Source: Sulfuritalea sp.
Lineage (GTDB): Bacteria > Pseudomonadota > Gammaproteobacteria > Burkholderiales > Rhodocyclaceae
Direction of reading: 5' to 3'
NCBI GenBank assembly: GCA_030696505.1
Contig: JAUYSD010000199.1
Coordinates: forward strand, 1 to 38,972
Length of the DNA: 38,972 nucleotides
Positions 33,949 through 38,972 of this stretch are shown here, in pieces (the stretch's first letter is position 1; every line of letters starts with the position of its first letter). Under the pieces are notes generated by a model. The model did no database searches. It was given only the letters and a program-made list of their open reading frames with translations, and was not told where the DNA came from. Position numbers and translations under genes: made by a program.

Positions 33949-34743
33949 TCAATCGGGAATGGTCAGGCCGAGGCGCTTGAGCGCGGCGGCAGACCGGGCT
34001 TTCCAGTCGGCGAGCATGTCGGCGCTGCTGCGACCGCGCAGGCCGTACCGGATGTAGGTCATGGCGTGATCCGAATCGACGCGGCCGAAGGTGGCAGCGA
34101 CGCGCGGATGCCAATAGTTCACCGCGGCCTGCACGGCGGCCCGGTTGCCGCCGCGCTCGATCGCCTGCTTGACGCCGGATTCGCCCAGCTGCGCATGTTC
34201 CTGTTCGCGCGGCAGTATCTGGGTGATCGCAGCGGCCAGCGGTGCATAAGAGCTCTGCGCCATTTCCGCCAGCTGGATTGCGGTGGCGGCACCCATCAGC
34301 ATGTTGAAGACGACTGCATCTTCCCAGCCTTCGAGCGGATAGTGGAACACATTCAGGCGCTTGTCGCCGCCGATGCGCCGCGTGCCGAGATCGATATGGC
34401 GGTCGAGGCGCGAATCCCAGGCGTGGGAGCGTACATAGAGCACGGGGCTGACGCCGAAGGGCTCCAGCAGCTTCAGCGCCATCTCGGCGTGCACGTACTT
34501 TTCGGTGACGATCTTGGCCGCGACGATGCGCTCGCGCAGTCCGGGGCCACGGTTGATGAAGGGACAGAAGCCTGCAGCGCCGGCCAGTTCGGAATCGGCG
34601 AAGACCACCACCAGGCGCATCAGCTCGCTGCGATAGCCGTTGGGCACCGGCTGCCCGGCGCAACGCAGCGCGTCGCCCTCGGGCGCGCCGATCTTGTGAC
34701 CGGCGGCGATGCGTTCGAGAAAATCCTTATCCTGTATCTGCAT
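33949..34743 (-). CDS. PaaA-like diiron-fold protein of the phenylacetyl-CoA epoxidase family
   Basis: This 264-aa protein resembles PaaA, the diiron subunit of the ring epoxidase, in the segments YRSELMRLVVVFADSELAG and AAKIVTEKYVHAEMAL, and in YAPLAAAITQILPREQEHAQLGE. Likely ligands are E52, E81, H85, E180 and H183. The second ExxH is standard (E180-H183), but the first reads E81-x3-H85 instead of E-x2-H. It lacks the C-terminal 45 or so residues of E. coli PaaA, and no paaB, C, D or E gene is nearby. I chose the ATG at 34743, which has GGAG upstream; a GTG at 34755 is in frame. It may be a divergent or orphan oxygenase component. Confidence 0.78.
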   Translation of the reverse strand: MQIQDKDFLERIAAGHKIGAPEGDALRCAGQPVPNGYRSELMRLVVVFADSELAGAAGFCPFINRGPGLRERIVAAKIVTEKYVHAEMALKLLEPFGVSPVLYVRSHAWDSRLDRHIDLGTRRIGGDKRLNVFHYPLEGWEDAVVFNMLMGAATAIQLAEMAQSSYAPLAAAITQILPREQEHAQLGESGVKQAIERGGNRAAVQAAVNYWHPRVAATFGRVDSDHAMTYIRYGLRGRSSADMLADWKARSAAALKRLGLTIPD

Positions 34744-34828
34744 GTCTCGCTCCACGATGTGTGTCCGTACCCTGCGTCCGGACTATAGAAGTATTTCGCG
34801 GCGCGCAGTAAAGGGATACAATATTACA

Positions 34829-34841
34829 AACATGAAATGTT
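34829..34841. promoter_or_regulatory. Small palindrome in the divergent promoter region
   Basis: AACAT-GAA-ATGTT is a perfect inverted repeat with a 3-base spacer in the AT-rich gap between the PaaA-like and flavodoxin genes. It lies where a regulator could control both directions. No consensus is assigned. Confidence 0.35.
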
Positions 34842-34861
34842 CAAATGGTATCAAATTAATT

Positions 34862-34891
34862 ATGACACAGTTGAGGCCTGCAGGGTACAAT
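34862..34891 (+). promoter_or_regulatory. Candidate sigma70 promoter of flavodoxin and paaN
   Basis: ATGACA (34862-34867, one mismatch to TTGACA) and TACAAT (34886-34891) are 18 bases apart. Transcription would begin near 34898, close to a 7-bp-stem hairpin in the leader. Confidence 0.5.
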
Positions 34892-34910
34892 AAAAATGTA
34901 TCACGTCACC

Positions 34911-34929
34911 ATCCCCGCGCAACGGGGAT
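34911..34929 (+). promoter_or_regulatory. 5' leader hairpin of the flavodoxin transcript
   Basis: ATCCCCG and CGGGGAT form a perfect 7-bp stem around CGCAA, immediately before the TAGAGGAAA ribosome site. It may stabilise or regulate the leader; it lacks a T-run, so it is not a terminator. Confidence 0.4.
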
Positions 34930-34946
34930 ATAGAGGAAACGCCATC

Positions 34947-35396
34947 ATGGCCAAGATACTGATCATCGTCGGCACCGAGTCGGGCAACGCCCAGATGTGC
35001 GCCGACCATCTGTCGGACAATCTGCCCGCGCTCGGCCATGAAGTCGAGGTGGCGGGCGACGCCGATGCCGGCAGCGCCGAACTCGATGGCCGCGACGTGG
35101 TGCTGGTGTGCACCGCCACCCACGGCGACGGCGAACTGCCCGACAACATCATTCCGCTGGCCGAACGCCTGCGCGCCGAGGCGCCCGATCTTTCCCATCT
35201 GCGCTATGGCGTGATCGCGCTCGGTGACCAGACCTACAAGGCGACCTTCTGCCAGGCGGGCAAGGACATGGACGCGCTGTTCGCCCGCTGCGGTGCGCGC
35301 AAGGTCGGCGAGCGGCTCGAAATCGATGCCTGCACCCAGCCGCTGCCCGACGAAGAGGCGCTGAACTGGGCCCAGGAATGGGTCACGATGCTCTGA
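34947..35396 (+). CDS. Flavodoxin (MioC-like)
   Basis: This 149-aa FMN-binding electron carrier has the phosphate loop GTESGNAQ (residues 9-16), the FMN-contact region ATHGDGELPDN (60s) and the segment GVIALGDQTYKATFCQAGK. It is shorter and more MioC-like than long-chain flavodoxins. The ATG at 34947 follows AGAGGAAA; an upstream ATG at 34896 would add an unlikely leader. It is the first gene of the rightward unit and faces the PaaA-like gene. A role as electron donor to the ring-oxidising step is possible but unproven. Confidence 0.88.
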   Translation: MAKILIIVGTESGNAQMCADHLSDNLPALGHEVEVAGDADAGSAELDGRDVVLVCTATHGDGELPDNIIPLAERLRAEAPDLSHLRYGVIALGDQTYKATFCQAGKDMDALFARCGARKVGERLEIDACTQPLPDEEALNWAQEWVTML

Positions 35397-35458
35397 GCCC
35401 CGATCTTGCCTTGATGCAAGCCAATATAAAAAAGTAGCCCTTCCCCCGGAGAACCAAA

Positions 35459-37117
35459 ATGCCCCATCCCCTGTTCGAGAAACATCAGACCCTGCTGCAG
35501 CAGGCCGTTGCGGCGATCGAAGCGCGCGGCTACTGGAGCCCTTATGCCGAGAATCCGCGGGTTTACGGCGACACGGCGATCGAGGACGGGCGCCAGGCCT
35601 TCGCGGCCTATCGCGGCGCGCAGTTCTATCTGGACCAACCGGGCGTGATCGACCGCGGCGGCGCGGAAGTCTCGCCCTACGGCCTGCCGCTCGACATCTC
35701 CTATCCGCGTTGCAGTTCCGACGCGCTTATTGCGGCAGCCAAATCCGCCATGCCGGCCTGGATCAAAGCCGGCGCCGATACCCGGGCCGGCGTCTGCGCC
35801 GAAATCCTGGCGCGGCTGAATGCCCGCAGCTTCGAGATGGCCCACGCCGTGATGCACACCACGGGCCAGGCTCTGATGATGGCCTTCCAGGCCGCCGGAC
35901 CGCATGCCCAGGATCGCGGCCTCGAAGCCGTGGCCTACGCCTGGCGGGAAATGAAGCAGGTGCCGGAAACTGCGCTCTGGGAGAAACCGCAGGGCAAGAA
36001 TCCGCCGCTGAAAATGGAAAAAAAGTTTACCGTCGTGCCGCGCGGCGTGGCCCTGGTCATCGCCTGTTCGACCTTCCCGACCTGGAACGGCTACCCCGGA
36101 ATTTTTGCCAGTCTGGTGACCGGCAACCCGGTCATTGTCAAGGCGCATCCGACGGTTATCCTGCCGCTCGCGATCAGCGTCGCGGTTGCGCGCCAGGTGC
36201 TGAAAGAGGCCGGCTTCGACCCGAACCTGGTGAGCCTGCTGGTCGACGACGCGGCGGCGCCGGTCGCCAAGGACGTCGCGATGAACCCCGAGGTGCGCCT
36301 GATCGACTATACCGGCGGCCCCGACTTCGGCAACTGGCTGGAAGAGCACTGCCGGCATGCCATGGTGTATACGGAAAAGGCCGGCGTGAATTGCATCGTG
36401 GTCGATTCCATCGACGACTACCCGGCGATGCTGAAAAACCTCGCTTTCACCCTGTCCCTGTATTCGGGGCAGATGTGCACCACGCCGCAGACGATTTTCG
36501 TTTCGCGCGAAGGCGTGAAAATCCCGGACGGCGTGGTTTCCGCCGAACAGTTCGGCCGCGATCTGGCCAATGCCGTGTCGCAGTTCCTCGAAAATCCGGC
36601 GCGTGCCGTGGAGATCCTGGGCGCCATTCAGTCGCCGGCCACCTTGGCACGCCTCGAAGCGGCCCACGAACTCGGCGAGGTGTTGCGCGCCTCGGGCGCG
36701 GTTGCCCACCCGCAATGGCCCGAGGCCCGCGTGCGCAGCCCGCTGATCCTCAGGGTGGAGGCCAGCGACGAGCGCGCCTACATGGAAGAGCGCTTCGGCC
36801 CGATCACGCTGGTGGTCGAAACCGCGACCACGGCGCAAAGCCTGGCCACGGCCGAGCGCGTGATCCGCGAGCAGGGCGCGATAACCTTTGCCGTGTATTC
36901 GACCAATCCGCTGATCGTCGAGCACGCCGAGGAAGCGGCCTTGCGCGTCGGCGTGGCGCTGTCGATCAATCTCACGGGTGGTGTCTTCGTCAATCAGTCC
37001 GCCGGGTTTTCCGACTTCCACGCCACCGGCGCCAATCCGGCGGCGAATGCCTGCCTGACCGACAGCGCCTTTGTCGCCAGCCGCTTCTTCGTCGTGCAGA
37101 GCCGGCGCCACGTATGA
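35459..37117 (+). CDS. paaN: Phenylacetate degradation protein PaaN (aldehyde dehydrogenase-type, hydratase-free)
   Basis: This 552-aa aldehyde dehydrogenase-superfamily protein should oxidise the ring-opened semialdehyde of the phenylacetyl-CoA pathway. The catalytic Cys is C340 (SGQMCTTP) and the general base is E306 (VYTEKAGVN). The NAD-binding region contains ACSTFPTWNGYPGIFASLVTGNPV. Unlike PaaZ, it has no C-terminal MaoC-type hydratase, matching the PaaN group. The oxepin-CoA hydrolase reaction must therefore come from another enzyme. A good GGAGAACC site precedes the ATG. It lies 62 bp after the flavodoxin and 39 bp before PaaY, on the same strand. Confidence 0.9.
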   Translation: MPHPLFEKHQTLLQQAVAAIEARGYWSPYAENPRVYGDTAIEDGRQAFAAYRGAQFYLDQPGVIDRGGAEVSPYGLPLDISYPRCSSDALIAAAKSAMPAWIKAGADTRAGVCAEILARLNARSFEMAHAVMHTTGQALMMAFQAAGPHAQDRGLEAVAYAWREMKQVPETALWEKPQGKNPPLKMEKKFTVVPRGVALVIACSTFPTWNGYPGIFASLVTGNPVIVKAHPTVILPLAISVAVARQVLKEAGFDPNLVSLLVDDAAAPVAKDVAMNPEVRLIDYTGGPDFGNWLEEHCRHAMVYTEKAGVNCIVVDSIDDYPAMLKNLAFTLSLYSGQMCTTPQTIFVSREGVKIPDGVVSAEQFGRDLANAVSQFLENPARAVEILGAIQSPATLARLEAAHELGEVLRASGAVAHPQWPEARVRSPLILRVEASDERAYMEERFGPITLVVETATTAQSLATAERVIREQGAITFAVYSTNPLIVEHAEEAALRVGVALSINLTGGVFVNQSAGFSDFHATGANPAANACLTDSAFVASRFFVVQSRRHV

Positions 37118-37156
37118 TCGGCGTTCAGTGACGAGTCAGGAACGGAGCGCGACGGA

Positions 37157-37762
37157 ATGAAAGTTTACGAGATCGACGGCATCGTGCCGGTGGTTGACCC
37201 GACCGCCTTCGTGCATCCGTCGGCGGTGTTGATCGGCGATGTGGTGGTCGGACCGCGGGCCTACATCGGGCCCTGCGCCAGCCTGCGCGGCGACTTCGGC
37301 CGCCTGTTCATCGGCGCCGGCGCCAACGTGCAGGACTGCTGCGTGATGCACGGCTTTCCGGGCAGCGACACCATCGTCGAGGAAAACGGCCATATCGGCC
37401 ACGGCGCGATCCTGCACGGCTGCATCGTGCGCAGCAACGGCATGGTCGGCATGAATGCGGTGGTCATGGACAACGCCGTGGTCGGCGAATCGGCGATTGT
37501 CGCGGCGCAGAGTTTCGTCAAGGCCGGCATGGAAATCCCGCCGCGCATGCTGGCCGCCGGCGTGCCGGCCAAGGTGATGCGCGAACTGACCGAGCTGGAA
37601 ATGGCCTGGAAAATCGAAGGCACGAGCGTCTATCACGATCTGGTCAGGCGCTGCCACGGCACGTTGCGCGAGGTCGAGGCCCTGACCGCCGTCGAGCCGG
37701 ATCGCAGGCGGCTCAAGCTGCCCGAACTGAAGACCCTGCAGGAAACCCGGCGCGGCGGTTAG
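37157..37762 (+). CDS. paaY: PaaY-like gamma-carbonic-anhydrase-fold protein (hexapeptide repeats)
   Basis: This 201-aa left-handed beta-helix protein is like PaaY, a thioesterase-like protein that clears toxic CoA adducts in phenylacetate breakdown, and like gamma-carbonic anhydrases. Hexapeptide repeats run from about residue 15 to 150, with metal-binding His candidates in [22 protein letters not shown]-terminal helix follows ([27 protein letters not shown]). It is the last gene of the rightward unit and ends 39 bp before the convergent glycerol kinase. Dispersed repeat copy 7 fills most of that gap. Confidence 0.9.
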   Translation: MKVYEIDGIVPVVDPTAFVHPSAVLIGDVVVGPRAYIGPCASLRGDFGRLFIGAGANVQDCCVMHGFPGSDTIVEENGHIGHGAILHGCIVRSNGMVGMNAVVMDNAVVGESAIVAAQSFVKAGMEIPPRMLAAGVPAKVMRELTELEMAWKIEGTSVYHDLVRRCHGTLREVEALTAVEPDRRRLKLPELKTLQETRRGG

Positions 37763-37777
37763 CCACTAGTGATCGAG

Positions 37778-37800
37778 AGTTGGCGCTGGCGTTACGGCGG
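37778..37800 (+). repeat. Dispersed repeat, copy 7 (intergenic)
   Basis: Core AGTTGGCGCTG and tail GCGTTACGGCGG, a full consensus match. It fills the gap between the convergent paaY and glpK genes and ends on the base before the glpK stop codon. Confidence 0.8.
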
Positions 37801-38972
37801 CTACAGCACCGTCTGCGCCACGGCATGTTCCCAGCGCGCCATCAGCGCGTCGGCGCGCTCGCGCGGCATGGTCGGATGGAAGACCCGTTCCGCCTGCCAG
37901 TGCGCCGCGAGTTCGTCGACCCCGGCATAAACACCGCAGGACAGGCCGGCCAGATAGGCCGCACCCAGCGCCGTGGTTTCGATGACTTGCGGTCGCACCA
38001 CGGGGATGCCCAGCAGGTCAGCCTGGAACTGCATCAGCAGGTTGTTCACGCAGGCGCCGCCATCGACGCGCAACTCCGTCACGCCGGCGCTGTCCGCCAG
38101 GTCGCGGCCCATCGCCTGCAGCAGCGCCGCGCTCTGGAAGGCGATGCTTTCCAGCGCTGCGCGCGCGATGTGCGCCACGGTCGTGCCGCGGCTCAGGCCG
38201 AGGATGGCGCCGCGCGCGTCGGGCTTCCAGTAGGGGGCGCCGAGCCCGGTGAAGGCCGGCACGAAGATCACACCACCGCTGTCGGGCACGCTTGCGGCCA
38301 GAGTCTCGATGGCCGCGCTGCCCTCGATCGCCATGAGACCGTCGCGCAACCACTGCACCACGGCGCCGCCGATGAACACGCTGCCTTCGAGGGCGAACTG
38401 CGGCGTGGCGGAGGCCTGGGCGGCGCGGGTGGCGATCAGTCCGTTGCTGCTGGCGAGGCAGTGTTCACCGGTGTGCATGAGCATGAAGCAGCCCGTGCCA
38501 TAAGTGTTCTTGGCCAGGCCGGCGCTGAAGCAGGCCTGGCCGAACAGCGCGCTTTGCTGGTCGCCGGCGATGCCGCCGATAGCGATCGGCGCATCGAACA
38601 GCCCGCCCTGGGTATGGCCATAGAGGTGGCTGGAGGCGTGAACCGTGGGCAGGACTTCGCGCGGAATATCCAGCAGGTCCAGCAGTTCGTCGTCCCATTC
38701 GTTGCGATGAATATTGAACAGCAGGGTACGCGAGGCGTTGCTGACATCGGTGGCATGGACGGCGCCGCCCGTCAGTTGCCAGGCCAGCCAGGTATCGATG
38801 GTGCCGAAGGCCAGCTCGCCGCGACGGGCCGCCATGCGTGCGCCCGGGGCGTTATCGAGTATCCATTTCAGTTTGGTGCCGGAGAAATAGGCATCGATGA
38901 CCAGGCCGGTCTTGTCCCTCACCATGGTTTCGCAGCCGAGCTCGCGCAGCGCGGCGCAGGCCGGCTCGGTGC
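37801..38972 (-). CDS. glpK: Glycerol kinase (partial: N-terminus lies beyond the window)
   Basis: Glycerol kinase phosphorylates glycerol to glycerol-3-phosphate. About 390 C-terminal residues are present; the frame stays open to the right edge (upstream of the ATG at 38925 the codons read ELGCET), so the start is outside. FGGY-family motifs are visible: [72 protein letters not shown] and the ATP-binding [19 protein letters not shown]. No frameshift is seen. It converges on paaY with repeat copy 7 between them. Confidence 0.95.
   Translation of the reverse strand, partial: TEPACAALRELGCETMVRDKTGLVIDAYFSGTKLKWILDNAPGARMAARRGELAFGTIDTWLAWQLTGGAVHATDVSNASRTLLFNIHRNEWDDELLDLLDIPREVLPTVHASSHLYGHTQGGLFDAPIAIGGIAGDQQSALFGQACFSAGLAKNTYGTGCFMLMHTGEHCLASSNGLIATRAAQASATPQFALEGSVFIGGAVVQWLRDGLMAIEGSAAIETLAASVPDSGGVIFVPAFTGLGAPYWKPDARGAILGLSRGTTVAHIARAALESIAFQSAALLQAMGRDLADSAGVTELRVDGGACVNNLLMQFQADLLGIPVVRPQVIETTALGAAYLAGLSCGVYAGVDELAAHWQAERVFHPTMPRERADALMARWEHAVAQTVL

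Overview
The window looks like chromosomal DNA of a GC-rich betaproteobacterium, most plausibly a Rhodocyclales-type aromatic degrader of the Azoarcus/Thauera/Sterolibacterium kind. This is inferred from gene content: a three-gene 2-oxoglutarate:ferredoxin/NADP oxidoreductase operon, several acyl-CoA catabolic clusters, PaaN/PaaY-type phenylacetate genes and a livFHM-linked acid-CoA ligase cluster. I see no rRNA, tRNA, CRISPR array, phage or insertion sequence, and no gene-free stretch longer than 300 bases.

Layout. (1) 43-7141, + strand: a tightly coupled operon of branched-chain-amino-acid-type ABC transporter subunits (livF, livH, livM), a crotonase-fold protein without the classical hydratase glutamates, an acid-CoA ligase, a double-hotdog MaoC-like protein and a KAS III/HMG-CoA-synthase-like enzyme. 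It looks like uptake and CoA-dependent breakdown of an unidentified organic acid. (2) 7128-10431, - strand: a GGDEF-EAL protein coupled to an HD-GYP protein, all three domains with damaged catalytic motifs, then a CbbY-like HAD phosphatase. (3) 10635-15321, + strand: korCAB-like genes, with a good sigma70 promoter in front. (4) 15360-19176: a DegS-like protease, a Nif3-like protein, a TonB-C-terminal protein and a periplasmic ankyrin protein, with a repeated REP-like hairpin element at 17325-17496. (5) 19287-25849: an MBL-fold protein, flavin aromatic hydroxylase, DUF2783 protein, VOC protein, fumarylacetoacetase-family hydrolase and, after an inverted FimV-like gene, a zeta-class GST isomerase. 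Together they resemble an aromatic ring hydroxylation and cleavage route ending in maleyl/fumaryl keto-acids. (6) 25961-30176: a LuxR-type response regulator and 7TMR-DISM-type histidine kinase pair, followed by small secreted Sel1 and rhodanese proteins. (7) 30186-31471: msrA and a SAM methyltransferase. (8) 31496-37762: a divergent phenylacetyl-CoA-type cluster (thiolase, PaaI, PaaG and a PaaA-like protein on one strand; flavodoxin, PaaN and PaaY on the other). (9) From 37801 to the right edge: the C-terminal part of glycerol kinase.

The most unusual signal is a short dispersed repeat, core AGTTGGCGCTG with a tail GCGNYACGGCGG, found seven times between 5537 and 37800. It occurs in both orientations, five times inside genes and twice just after stop codons, and once with an opposing half-site that makes a 14-bp-arm inverted repeat. 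Inside genes it keeps a fixed reading phase for each orientation and appears to sit in tolerant linkers or loops. It behaves like a genome-wide signal or repeat family (DNA-uptake-like, REP-like or protein-binding), and I cannot assign it to a known one. The functional gene calls rest on motifs read by eye; pathway assignments are inference.
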